Shown: piece after piece, positions 44,508 to 56,008 of the stretch
Position numbering within the stretch: the stretch's first letter is position 1
How the letters are laid out: each line of letters opens with the position of its first letter
NCBI GenBank assembly: GCA_010405405.1
Contig: MU004237.1
Coordinates: 476,014 to 540,013, forward strand
Reading direction: 5' to 3'
Source of the DNA: Microthyrium microscopicum
Lineage: Eukaryota; Ascomycota; Dothideomycetes; Microthyriales; Microthyriaceae
DNA length: 64,000 nt
Made by a program: the position numbers and the translations under genes
Notes under the pieces: model-generated
The model's database searches: none
Told to the model about the DNA's origin: nothing
Seen by the model: the letters and a program-made list of their open reading frames with translations, nothing else

Positions 44508-47500
44508 CTAAATAAGCAGCCGCACTTGGAGTCTGTATCCATCGTCCGTTTGGCTTACTGGGCCAGTAACAGCGTAAGTTTGGACATCGTCAATTGCTTG
44601 CGACTGTACAAGTTTGTCGTAAGCATCAGCTTCTTCGGGAGTAACGGCCTGAGGACTTTGGGAAACCCTGTCCCATTGAATTTTGGTTTGAGGCTCTAGA
44701 CGAGTCAATTCAACGTCAGGTCTCGAGCCTTCACCGATCAAGAAGAGTCTGTTATCCTTGAGCTCGACAAAGCCTTTGAGGGTGGCTTCAAAGCCACGAA
44801 TCCCGTATGTTGCGCGTATGATGTCGTAAAACTGTCTTCTCCAGTTTTCGAAGACAGGTAGCCCATTATCTTGCATATAGACGGAGGCACTCGAGCTATT
44901 CGAGTGAGGCATTGGATCGACATGTTCAACGCCATCCAGTTTCCCAAGTGCATCATGTGCAGCACCCCAGCAGGCCGATAGACCATATGGGCAGATCGAT
45001 TCAATCCCGATTTCGATACGTGTTCCCGTGGCCGCTGCGCGCACCGCGGCACGCATTTTGATGGTGTTGGGAGGATTATGTTTCGCGAGCTTGAGATCGG
45101 CTGCGAACTTCTTGCGTTCGGCTTCCAACTTAGCAGATGGCAAGATTTGCATGATCTTGCCTATTGATGGCTTGCCTATCTCATTGAGAGCGAACAGCAT
45201 GTAATATCCGGGTGGGCATGTGTTGGGATTAGATGGCGCCGTCACAGCAAGGGCCCCAGCTTCTCCTGGTACTGGCTTGAAGTCTAGCCAGTTGAGCCGT
45301 TGACCAGTGTTGATAGAATGTGTGACAGATGAGAGGCCGATCAGGCTTATTTTTTTGATCTGATCTGACGAGGTGGTGGTAATTTCGAAATTTGCTCCGT
45401 GAGTGGCCGAATCTGCCCCAGATATAATGCTCGGCCGCGTTCCAGGTTTGCACAAATATGGAGGCGAAAAGAACTGAGCATTTCTGTAAGATTCTTTTGG
45501 GAGATTGGCCGTATCCTTGTCTTTGATCTGGAACTCGCCGCCTCCAGCACTGAGTATCCTGCCATCTGGCACCAGCACCGCAGTTGCATGGTAACAGCGG
45601 TCGAATTGTTCAGAAGCCATCAGTTTCCAGCTCCCATTGTCTCCAATGCGTGGATCCCACAGTTCCGCGTCGTGCACAGTTCTGCCATCACTGAGATCAT
45701 TGAAAGGATCTTGGCCAGTGTCACCATTGCCCCGAGTACCACCTGTTACAAGCACCGTCCCATCGGGGAGTATAGTGGCGTTGTGCTGCCGGCGGGGAAA
45801 GTTCATGGGATTGCTCGGTATCCAGCCGATTTCAGCTTGAGCCAAATCAATAGTGTTGGCAGTTGAATCTGGAGGCCTGCTACCTCCAACAAAAAGTACC
45901 TTGCCTGTGTCATACATAACGGAGCATCCGTAGTCGGTCGACACCGGCCTGCTGACCACCGCGGGCTGAGTGGTCTTAGTAGCGGTAAGCAGTTCAATCG
46001 TGTTCCAAGTTCCTGAGCCCGGGGGAGTTGGCGGCATAGTTTTATCGGAGCCATTGATATTTAGGGACAATGTGTTCTGTAGCGACACTGCAAAAACGAG
46101 TCCGTTTGGAGCCACGTGCATGCGTGGATAAAGGTCTTTAATCTCGGACTGTGCACTGCGTACGAACTCTGTACCAGTCCAGATCTCAGGGATGTTAGCA
46201 TTGGTATTTGCCTTGGGGTTCTTAGGATCTGTCCCGTAGCTGCCAGATGTCACGAGAACAGCCCCTGTTCCCAAAGAAGTGACTGTTGGGTACCACCGGC
46301 CTTTCAACATTTTAGGACCTGGTTTCCATTTCCCCAGCCCCTTTGCTTCCGGGATGTAGACAGATGACTGGTTGGCACCAGAGCCATCATACTCATGGCC
46401 CCCGACTACCAATAGGCTTCCATCAGGCAAAAAGGTATGGCCAGAGCAGAAGAGATTTGCATTTGTATCTGGGCCATCTCTTTGGTAAGTTGGCTGCGGA
46501 GTAAAGTCATATTCCGGAGTGTTCTTGGAAGGATCAAACTCTCGGGGATTGACGGGATCAAACAGAAAAGGGGTGCAAGTTGCTGCAGGAGAAGGTAGAC
46601 CTCCAGGACCGTCAATAGGGGTCGGTGGAAACGTGTTCATGGATTGCTTGGGATTGTCTCGTCTGCCCCACATAAGTATCTTGCCAGTCCACAAGAGATG
46701 AGCATGGGCAGCAACATTTGGTAATTGAATGACCTTGCCCCATTGGCCTCGTTGACTTGGGTCGGGGATAGTACTTCCGATGGTAAAGTTGAATGGGCTT
46801 TTTCGAGCATCTTCGTCTTTACCGGATGTGGCAGAAAATAGACCAGTAGCGTCGCTGCTTCGAAGATACGTGATCTCTTTATCGGCTTGGGCTTATGAAG
46901 GACATATTAGCATATGTCTTTCATGGGTAACAATACATTCTGCGAAGTGACAAGTAAGTCTCCCGAAGATCCCTTTTCTCCTCTTATATATCTTGTGCGA
47001 ATGGCTTCATAAGGATTACAATGAAGAATTTGAGCTGTGCAGACCGAGCAGATTATTGTCAGGAAGAGCTTACCATACGCAGCGACTATATAGTATTGCA
47101 CTTGAGTGCCCGCAGGGAGTCCATCGACTGGAATGGCTGCAGAAAAGAATTTGTCATTTCCGACAGTATCGACAAACTCCATTTGCTGTGTCTGCCAGGC
47201 CGTCCAGTTACTCTTGAGCAATTGCCTAAACCACAACGCACTGCCATCTCGAAGTTGATTGCCAGCAGCTGAGCCACCCTGAAATTGATTGCCGCTGAAT
47301 ATTGTGACCTGCTTGGTGGAATCATTGGGGAATGCAGGACTTCGCATACCATTCGTCGCAGGCCTTTTGGCTTCCGTAGGCGTATGCCAGGCATTACCGA
47401 ACACCATTTCGATCTGATGTGGTGTAAGAGATGCAGTTCAACAAAGGCAAACGGATAGTGAGAAGAGCTGGAGAAGGAGTGAATCATGTGCCGATTGCAT

Positions 47501-47720
47501 ATACCTTGAGTCTTATAGAATTCTGCAGATAAATACCCCAGCCATCAGATGGGCTGCATGGCACCGCTGAAGGATCAAAGGAACGATCACTACAACGTAC
47601 GAACTGCATTGAATCCTTTGAGAGTCGTTCGCGTCGCCAGATGTGATTCTGGACCACGCCAAGGCATGCAAGACAACCAAAAGCTGACAACAACCATGAT
47701 CGGCTGCATAAGCATCGCAT
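44508..47720 (-). CDS. Secreted copper-radical oxidase (galactose/glyoxal oxidase-like, AA5) with extra C-terminal domain
   Basis: Three exons: 47720-47505, 47413-47074 and 46891-44508, giving 979 residues. The N-terminus (MRCLCSRSWLLSAFGCLACLG) is a signal peptide. Residues of about 60-245 form an Ig/FN3-like domain (WFRQLLKSNWTAWQ, QVQYYIVAAY). A kelch propeller follows with the full copper-radical set: Cys334 (LFCSGHTF) and Tyr386 (GRWYPTV), which would form the thioether cofactor, Tyr619-His620 (DRCYHATAV) and His710 (SSVTHSINTGQR). A DUF1929-type sandwich ends near 790. The last 180 or so residues form an additional domain with IESICPYGLSAC, GVEHVDP and GIRGFEATLKGFVELKD that I cannot name. 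Family members oxidise alcohols or aldehydes and release hydrogen peroxide; the substrate here is unknown. Confidence 0.85.
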
Positions 47721-48561
47721 GAGTTTGAGAAAACCCCACTTCAGCCTTATCAAGCTGAAGAACGCATATGCATGCACAGTGTAGTATGAAAGACCTTAGA
47801 CGGAGCTCATCTGAGATCAATTCCTCTGCAAGACCTTTCTGGGCCAGAAGCGCTTGTCGATGAATCTTGATTTGCTTGGCATTGCTGTTCGCCGTGATTG
47901 ACCGCTCAAAAGCTGAATAGTGATGGGAATCAAGGCGCGGAACATGCCACCCTGGAAATCATGGTCTATTCCATGAGATGACACTGGAAGTCTTGCTCCA
48001 TTTGAGAAAAGGAATAGGGGTCACCGCTTGCCATTTGGTGCATAGACCCATGCGTCAACATGGGCAAGCGATACAATATCTGATCAACTCTCCAGGCGTC
48101 TGTAATGGTGGTACAGTGTAGTGAGCAGTGGATAGAAACGCGTCTGAAAGGGAGGATTAAAATGATGAACAACCTTGGACAGGGACTGAACAGTGAATGG
48201 GGGGAAAGAAAACAGATCGCTGACTAAGCTTTGCCAGGAGTACCGTGCGTTCAGGGGTCAAGTCAATAAGCCTCAACATTGTCAACAACAACTCCTTTTC
48301 CTTCATCCTTTGACTCTACTTTCACCATCCATTTCATTAAGGACCTGCATGATTCAGATCCGGCTATCTATCAGCGCCTTGAAAATGACATTTTGACTGG
48401 TTTGCACTTCGTCTTAAACTCGGAGTGTAATCAGTGAATCTAACAACTATCAAGAGTTTATTGATCAAGAAATGAGCAACAAATCAGACCCCATTGGGAG
48501 AGTCGTGATTTGACGAAACCCAATTTTCGATCCAGTTGGTGGCTTAGAACTCAGACATCGG
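47721..48561. other. Intergenic upstream of the copper oxidase
   Basis: 5' region of the oxidase and 3' region of the ankyrin gene, both on the minus strand. No gene was seen. Confidence 0.4.
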
Positions 48562-50032
48562 TCAACTTTGGCTTTGGGCAATGATTTCGTCTCTCTCTAC
48601 GGCACTGATCCGGACACCATAGCCTTCAAGCAAGTTGACGACTCCATCGTGTTCTCGGTCAATGGCGGTTTTCAGTGCAGCGCGAATGCTGACTTCTTGT
48701 ACCTTGCTATGTTCGAAAAGTAGACGAGTGGTGTTCACAGATCCACCCTTTGCTGCGTGCTCGATTGCAGAGCCAACAATAGCACCCTCCTCGAGCAGCA
48801 GTTGGACAATCTCGGTGTGACCACTTTTCGCCGCAGCATGAAGGGCCCAACTGCCATCATAATTTTTGGGCATGGTAGCGCCGAGCAAGAATTCCAGCGG
48901 TGCTTCCACTTCTCGAAGTAAATAGCGGACCATGTCTTGTAGTCCATGTTCCGACGCCTTTACCAGCCGGAGCGGCACAAATCTCTTGCGAAACTCGGCC
49001 CGCTTTTTGGCCTGTATATCGGGGCACGGTGCAAGCGGCCTCTTCACTGGGTCTTCAGTCCATAATTTGAGTTCCCAGATAAACCTGCGCAGTGTACTGA
49101 GAGAACTTGTTTGCGACAAGATCTCACGGAGCGGACGGAGCGCATCGTTAGAGCCCGAGAGGTGGTCCCAACTGGAACTGAGGGCCATATCAACCAGGTC
49201 GTCATGTCCCCCTCGTCCTGCCCAGCGAATTACGGTGGGCCTATGGCCAGGGAAATCGGCTCTGTCGGTCTTGGGGGGTTTTGGATACTGGTGGACCAGC
49301 AGGTTCACAATATCTCGGTGGCCGCCATACGCAGCGCATGCTTCAGGAAATGGAAATATGCTCTCCGCACTGTACAAGTTAGTTTTAACGGATAACTAAA
49401 AGCCCAGTGCACTCCTACTTAGCACAGTAATAGTTGAAATCTTGATCGCACAAAGCTTGCACCAAAGGCATCATTCCAAGAAAAGCTGCCGCACTCAAAA
49501 GTTGCTGGGTGAAGTACTTACTCAACAGAATACCATTCGGATTGTCTACAGGATGACGTTGCATGTATTTGTTGACATTGAGATGAAAGTGAAGATTAGC
49601 GAACGACAAGTTGCAAAGCTTTCTGACACATGCTCTGAATTGCTCGTCAGTATAGCGGCTAGAGTACAGCTCGTCTTGGTGTTCAAGAATGCCGCGAGCA
49701 ACATTATGTATTATGAAGATCTCAGGTGAAGCAGATCTGGCCCCGAGGACACAGCGCACCAGATATTGCTGCCAAAACCATGCCGCTTCATTTCTCAAGG
49801 CGAGCTTGGGTATGTTTTGGTCACTCTCAATAATGCCAGATTGGAATATGGCGTCGACTGTATACTGTGCGAAAGTTTCTGTAGAGAGTCAGCTCAATCG
49901 ATGACCACAAAGAATCTGGCCGGCCTCACTGTTGACGAGTCTTAGTCTTAGAGCCCGCTTGAAGCTTCTAGCGCGGACACAGTGCTCGAGAATTAATATA
50001 AGTAGTTCCGGAGAAAGAACAGAGAGCGGCAT
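48562..50032 (-). CDS. Ankyrin-repeat protein with F-box-like N-terminus
   Basis: Three exons: 50032-49930, 49878-49419 and 49369-48562, giving 456 residues. The introns are 51 and 49 bases with GTGAGG and GTAGGA donors and ACAG acceptors. The short first exon reads MPLSVLSPELLILILEHCVRARSFKRALRL, the F-box-like opening (LPPELILEI...) common in fungal ankyrin proteins. Ankyrin repeats are clear in the third exon: EACAAYGGHRDIVNLLV, SWALHAAAKSGHTEIVQLLLEEGA, AIEHAAKGGSVNTTRLLFEH and LKTAIDREHDGVVNLLEGYG. A central non-repeat region carries a WD-like dipeptide pattern without a known motif. It probably serves as a substrate adaptor or scaffold; the partner is unknown. Confidence 0.75.
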
Positions 50033-50501
50033 GACTGCCATCTACTTGGTTGCGGAAACTCAAGGTCAAAACCTGACCGGAGACATCTTGAAGCAGAGCG
50101 TGAAACAACTTTGCAGTATTTGTAGGAGTCGCACCAAATGAAGTTGAGAATTTTAGCCACCAACGAGTTTGTGCTTAATCCGGCTGCCTGCATGTAAGAG
50201 CTAGCCAATCAGGGGTGTTAGTTACCGCTCATAAGGCTGGCCTCGCCGCACGAAATCGTTGAACCAATGCTAAGCGCTGGCTGACTGCATGAAAGTTGTT
50301 GGTGTAACTCTTCAAGTGTGCGGCGTAGTATTTGCAATGCAATGCTCAAAGAGACCAGATTTACTTATTACGTTGGATCCTATTTACTTTTACGATGTCT
50401 TCATCCTTTATCATTGGCAATCAATCAAGCTCCCAAGCTCAAACTTTTGACCATCATTTTTCCTCCTCCAACACATCACAATCTTTTCATAACGAACCGA
50501 A
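50033..50501. promoter_or_regulatory. Divergent promoter region, ankyrin gene and four-helix gene
   Basis: 469 bases between two oppositely oriented starts. The part next to 50502 is C/T-rich (TTTTTCCTCCTCC-like), a common fungal leader. No specific motif is called. Confidence 0.35.
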
Positions 50502-51323
50502 ATGGGCGCGATTAAGTCAAGGAGTACATCCACGATCTACGCTGTGATCACCGTTTCTTCACTTCTTCTTGCTTCTTCTCTTTTGACTCTGGCTCTGAAG
50601 GCCAGTTCCATGCAGCTTTACAACGACCAAACATCTTCAGGACAATCGGTAACAGAGGTGTTCTTTGAGGTCCTAGATCCTCACAAGAATTTCATGTTTC
50701 CGACCTATCCGCAAGCCTTGCTGCCCGATCTTTCTACACTTGTTCTGGTTGCTGCTTCATTTTGTTTGGTATGTGCCGTGGGCTTCATAATAAGCGCAGC
50801 CAGAATACTTCGAGTTGAAAAATCAATCAAAGTCAGTCTTACGATGTCATCTTTTTTCACGAAAGATAAAGATATTAACTTTATGTAGCTTCATAAATCA
50901 CAATGGCTGCTTTCGCTTGCCTTTTTAGCTTCGATTACGATCCTGATATTGGCTGTGACGATAACGACGATCGTTCAGCTCTTCCAAACCTCACATTTCC
51001 CTCTTCCTGCGATTTTGAATGGGACAATATCGGACAGCCAATTTGATAACCTAGTGTTTGAATTGGGCACATGGAGCTGTGAGACAAAAGATCTGCCGTC
51101 GTTTGCTGGATACGGCCTGGCTCAACAATGTGCGATCTTATCAATTCTCCATTTCTCTATGATGTTTCAGTTTCTCTTAGCGGCCATGCTGCTCATCATT
51201 ATTTGGTGGGACAAGAGAGGAGGCCAACAATTCTTCCGAGAACGAAGATATATATTTTTGATGACGACGGAGATGTTGAGCTGGAATAGGCGCGCAGACC
51301 AAGGTAACTATTACTTCTTTTGA
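50502..51323 (+). CDS. Four-helix membrane protein of unknown function
   Basis: Two exons: 50502-50831 and 50889-51323, phase 0, with a GTCAGT donor and a GTAG acceptor, giving 254 residues. Four hydrophobic helices occur at about 12-32, 85-105, 115-140 and 200-225, with a loop containing an NGT sequon between helices 3 and 4 and a short basic tail. The layout resembles MARVEL-like tetraspan proteins of fungal membranes, but I see no diagnostic motif. The last codons precede a GTAACT that might be a further donor, so the C-terminus is uncertain. Confidence 0.6.
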
Positions 51324-51814
51324 ATACCATTATTAGCGAATTGAATATTAAGACTCAAAAGAACAACTACACACTGTTTAAACCTTTAGGTGCTATGAAA
51401 AAAATGAGAGTACAGCGACAGGGCTCTCAACCAATCAGCTTCCAGATTCAAAGCAATTCCATTGGATTTTGATGTCTCCAATGTGCCGCATTCGAAGCGA
51501 TGGGTTGACAGTTCGCGATTTGACAAGTTTTTCTGGTACAAAATGGCAACCAAATCAAGAGTAACGAACTAATATGATTGCATTCCAAATTGAATAAAGA
51601 ATGCTCTCACCGCGCGCCACTTGGCATGAGGGTCAGTCAAGAAGACCAGAAGCTAGCGAAACATTAAATCCTTCCATGACGGACAGTTTGAGTAATCTTC
51701 GGCTTTTCGTCGTTTGAGTGCTCTTTCTATGTCCCGTGCTTTTTCGCGCTAGCCCATGATGATTCTGTTCCAACATACACCTTTAATTTCTTTCCAATCG
51801 CGATATGTAATTGT
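51324..51814. other. Intergenic between convergent genes
   Basis: 3' ends of the four-helix gene and of the HET relic. Nothing was seen. Confidence 0.4.
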
Positions 51815-53362
51815 TTACAACCCGAAAGGCTCTCTATATGCAATACCACATTCCCACCTGATCACAATAACAGCTATAATCGGAGCAGCGCTTGGCTGAA
51901 GGTATGACAGGTCTCCTAAGACGATCAACTCGAGCTTCTCGGTTTCTCCAGGATCGACAAAAGTGCGCAGTCCAAGGCTAACAAACCTCCCGGTCCTTGT
52001 CTTGAATCCAATTTGCTTCCCTATGATTTGGAGTTCGAGGGTCACAGAGCGTGCCCAGCAGCAAAGCAGCGGGATGTGGAAGGCTAGAGATGAGACATCC
52101 TCTATTTTCACTTCGGTGTGCTCCAAGTCCCCGCTGCTTGTGAAAAGTGTCTCCATCCCAGGTGGGTCATTTACGCTGTTCGGGCGTTTTCAATTCCACA
52201 AGGCGTGCATCAGAAGTATATCCATAAAATCTCAGTCTTCAGTTCACTGGCAAATCATCAAAATCCTTCGCGAAGCGAATATGGCTCGTCCAAACGACCC
52301 AAGACCAGCTGGGTAAATCTGGAATACGGAGGTCCCTCCCATCTTGGCAACTTTGCTCATTTGAAAGTCCAGAATTTCCTGTCCAAAGAAAATCTCTGCG
52401 CCAGAGAATGGCATTGTTGAAGCAAGCAAGCGGGATGGGTTGGAAAAATGGCCCGCCATCCTTTGATAACACTTCGAGAATACCCGAGAATCCGTTCAGC
52501 CTATCGCTCCCTTGGGTATTTACCTCTTGGTATATGCAGTGATCAAATCCTGAAAATGATTCTGTAGTTTAGCCTCCGGGAGTTGAGTTGTTGCATAAAT
52601 TTGTAAAAAAGCGAATGTGTGGATAAAGGGACCGAAGTCAATCCCAACGACATCTTCGCGCAAGGTAGACTGACCGCAGATAAAGTATGCCTGCTCTTTG
52701 CCGAAAATGAGCCGGCGACGCGAGAGCAGTGTTTCTTGGTATGTCCACGCTCGAGTTGTCCATCTTGTCTCAGCAAGTTTGTATGCTTCACACCAGCCTG
52801 TTGGTATCATCACCGGAAGCAGTGAGGTCTCTTTGATTCAGATTTCCTGTTGACGTATTCCCGATCGATTGTGTCGGACACCATATAAACCGGCACATGC
52901 ATCTTCGCCGCACAGTGCGATGAAATACACAAGCTATCCATCCATTATATCTGACGCGTGCATCTTCAACAACCTTCATCGCGTCAGCGATAGTGTTGGG
53001 AAGCAAATCCTGTGACAGCGAGCCTTCTTTCCTCAAGTCTGCTTCATTGGCCTTATTCAATGTCAAGAAGGGTCGAGATCCCCGAACATAGCTCAAAGCG
53101 TAATAAGGCTCCGCCGAGTCCCAGTCGTAGAAAACTACGCATTTTCTTTGCACGTCAATGACCCTGAACACTTCGACTGGTTCGAGATCTCGAAGCTTTT
53201 GCCCCAGGATAACCGCCAGAAGGTTTTTCTTTTGCTTCCAGGACTTTCGCGATGTATTGTATGCTGTACCTCATATAGCTCTCTCCAATAGCTAACTACG
53301 TCGGCATTGAAAACGCCCGGCCTCAACCTGCCCTCACTCAATGACTCCACCCGCAATTCCAT
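51815..53362 (-). pseudogene. HET-domain protein gene, broken
   Basis: Pieces of a heterokaryon-incompatibility (HET) protein are present in the right order on the minus strand but spread over frames. They are FRVIDV and YYALSYVRG, then a W.DSLCI-like block, TRAWTYQETLLSRRRLIF, a PSWSWVVWTS block, and near the end LELIVLGD with a final GIAYRE. These match the HET domain and the usual fungal HET C-terminal region. Several breaks are present, so it looks non-functional; the remaining blocks are well preserved, which suggests recent loss. The exact ends are uncertain, especially the 5' side. In fungi such genes act in nonself recognition and cell death. Confidence 0.65.
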
Positions 53363-54138
53363 ATCGTCCTAGTCCTCATCCTCATCCTTTTCACCTCAAT
53401 TTGCAATATCTTCACAGAATTCTATTGGCCCCTCGAGTGTTCTTCCATCATTGTTCGCACTCTGCAAGACAACAAAGATATTAGGACCCAAATGTTCCGA
53501 CCGCGAGTCCACCCCAAACTTGCTCTCATAGCCTCCACGACAGTTTCCAACAGGTTCAAAATGATCTCCAGACGTGTCAGTTTCCAACCCGGGAAGCCAG
53601 GGCGACAAGCTAGCTCGTTACGATATCCCACTAAGACTTGAGCATCTGCTGTAGCTAGTGCTGAGACCTAGCTCTTTTGGTATGATTCTGGTCTTGCAAT
53701 CAGTCATCAAATAGGCCAAGGATATTTTGGCAGAAAAGACACCTTTCTCGATTTGCCAGTACTGCATAGAAAGAGAGCAGTTGAGAGCAGTTTTTCGAGA
53801 ATATTGCCATGGTTCAGAAACGAAAGACTGAAAGTCGGCCGAATGATAAGATGAACTGCCCAGGATAGAATAAGGAACCATGAAACCAATGAGCAAAAAA
53901 CGAATCTCATCGCAGAAAGAGCACAGAGAATCCATATTGACTTCTGAACCCAGCCTGCCAACAACAAAAATCGAAATATAAACAATCGACGCGAGGAAGT
54001 CATCCAAGCCTGAGCTGACTAAGCAACCTCCAGGATCAAGGATCCAAATTTAAGCCTCAGTATCTTGATCATCACCACAACCACACCACCACTCCCAACA
54101 TCCAACATCCACCAACCCCATCCAAACCCACCAACCCA
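53363..54138. other. Intergenic between HET relic and cox19
   Basis: Frames at 53396-53608 and 53618-54007 (minus) include a hydrophobic one but have no recognised content. The last 80 bases before COX19 are a CA/CC-rich leader. Confidence 0.4.
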
Positions 54139-54539
54139 ATGTCCCAATTCGGCGGCCCCGGCGGCGGCCAAAAACACTTCAAACCCACCCCGTAAGCACC
54201 CCCCACCATCTCCTCCAGCACAAGTCTAACAACACCCCAAGTCCCCAACGCGGCTCCTTCCCCCTCGACCACTACGCCGAATGCAAAGAAATCATGAAAA
54301 CATACCTAACCTGTCTAAAGCGCACAACCGGCGCCAACGACGAGTGCCGCGAGGTAGCAAAAGAGTACCTGGGCTGTCGGATGACGCATAATTTGATGGC
54401 GCGGGATTCGATGCGGAATTTGGGGTTTGCGGAGGGGGATGGGGGGATGGGGGGAAGGGGGGTGGGGGGAGGGAGGGTGGATGAAGAGGGGGAAGAGGGA
54501 GGGTGGATGAAGAGTGGAAATGGTTATGAATTGGCTTGA
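54139..54539 (+). CDS. cox19: Cytochrome c oxidase assembly factor COX19
   Basis: Two exons: 54139-54191 and 54242-54539, over a 50-base intron with a GTAAGC donor and a CTAAC branch, giving 116 residues. The start MSQFGGPGGGQK and the junction PTPPQRGSFPLDH match fungal COX19. The twin CX9C pairs are CKEIMKTYLTC and CREVAKEYLGC, the coiled-coil-helix fold imported through the Mia40 pathway into the mitochondrial intermembrane space. NLMARDSMRNLGF closes the conserved part. The remaining 37 or so residues are a Gly/Glu-rich tail from a guanine-run DNA stretch and are unusual for this small protein. The first exon codes for only 17 residues, so ORF finders miss the start. Confidence 0.9.
54426..54505 (+). 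other. Guanine-run tract, possible G-quadruplex
   Basis: A series of runs of three to six G separated by one to four bases covers the 3' end of the cox19 coding region. It satisfies the simple G3+N1-7 pattern many times. Whether it folds cannot be told from sequence. Confidence 0.55.
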
Positions 54540-56008
54540 ATATGGAAGGGGGATGGAATGGGATGGAATGGAATGGGATGTCGGGAGGCGATGCGACTGG
54601 TTTTCAGAGACGGATGTCCAGCTGAAGATGAGAGTTGGCCAGGATAGCGGGACTAAACATCTTCGCCACGACAGTCAAGCGCGTTGACAAATTCGCTACT
54701 CTGACAAACAAACACGACGACAAATTCTGCCAGTCACATATTCATCGCGTACTCATAGCCAAATCTCCAAGAACGTGGGCATGAATATTATCAACTACAT
54801 CACCCACCAGCCTAGTAGTTCGCCGACTACTTGGCCACGACATGTATCTCATTGGCTATCAATGACCACATGCATGGTCACTCCGCCACGCGCATGAGCT
54901 CACACAGCTCGAAAATCCAACACGGATGTCACGGCACTCTTTTTTTCAAATCAGATTAGAATCAAATCAAAAACCATATGATATTTGTGCTAGCAAGACT
55001 AGATAGCAAGCAAAGTAAGCCTACATGGCAACAACAAGACAATCAATCAATCAAAAAAGACATCAATCAAATACAACAACCAGCAGCAGCAACCCGCAAG
55101 TAGAGTAACCGCAGTGTAATCTGCCTTCACATCCATTCATTCAGGACATCATCTGTGAAGTTGCCAGCCATAAGCCCAATCCCTTCAGCTCTTCAAGCCT
55201 GCAAGGGAGAGCCAGAAACAAAACAAGAGAGGACCTACAACACCAGCAAATGAAACAAGAAAAACGCCCCCTAAAAACAAATTGCGCAGTCAAATGGCAA
55301 CCCCGTTTGCCAAGACTCGCAGAACAGATAAAAGGAAAAAAGAAACGAGTGGTATCGTAGGGGGGGAATATCTTCATCATCTCATCAGGGGAACTATCAC
55401 ACCATAAAGTCAAATAAAAGGTAAGGATACAATACAACAGCTAAGAATGGTAGTAAAGGACAAAAACATGACGGGGCAAGTACAGATAGTAAACCGGAAT
55501 GTATGAGGTTCATATGGAGACAAAGGTTTGAAACCGTGATGCAAGAAAGACACAGAGGAAATGCCCCGATAAGCCAAGGATCCAGGGTCGAGGAAGGATG
55601 ACAATGTGATGATCATGAGCGGTTGACCTTGGGTGATTGAATATGTCGGGGATACGTCTTGGTGAACACAGTCCGTAAGCCAAAAGCCGTATTCCGATGG
55701 ACTGGGAGAAGGAAGAGTATGAATTGCTGAAAATGCCGAAAGCCGCAGAACGAAAACACAGGTATTGGGGTATCAAATGGTGGGCACTAGCAAACATCGA
55801 TCGGATAACATCAGACACAGCAATCGCTCATGATGCCATGCTGTCAATGGACGCGCACGGTTTCCAGCCAAAATGGAAGTATCCGATAGAAGAGCAATAG
55901 TGTTTGGTGGAAACTCGGACATATAGGGATCAAAGACCGGCGGACAAGGAGCTGATGGAGCAAATGGTGTTGCCATCAGCCCTGTAACTGCTGTTGGACG
56001 TAAAGGTC
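54540..56008. other. Intergenic between convergent genes (cox19 and bHLH gene)
   Basis: About 1.47 kb. A repeated GGGATGGAAT motif lies near 54555-54585 and CAAT/CAACA short repeats near 55035-55090. Part may be a long 3' UTR of the bHLH gene. The plus frame at 55697-55900 is unrecognised. Confidence 0.4.

Noticed and set aside
53396-54007. Hydrophobic and acidic frames between the HET relic and cox19
   Set aside because: Overlapping alternatives on the same strand, no recognisable domain and no convincing splice sites.
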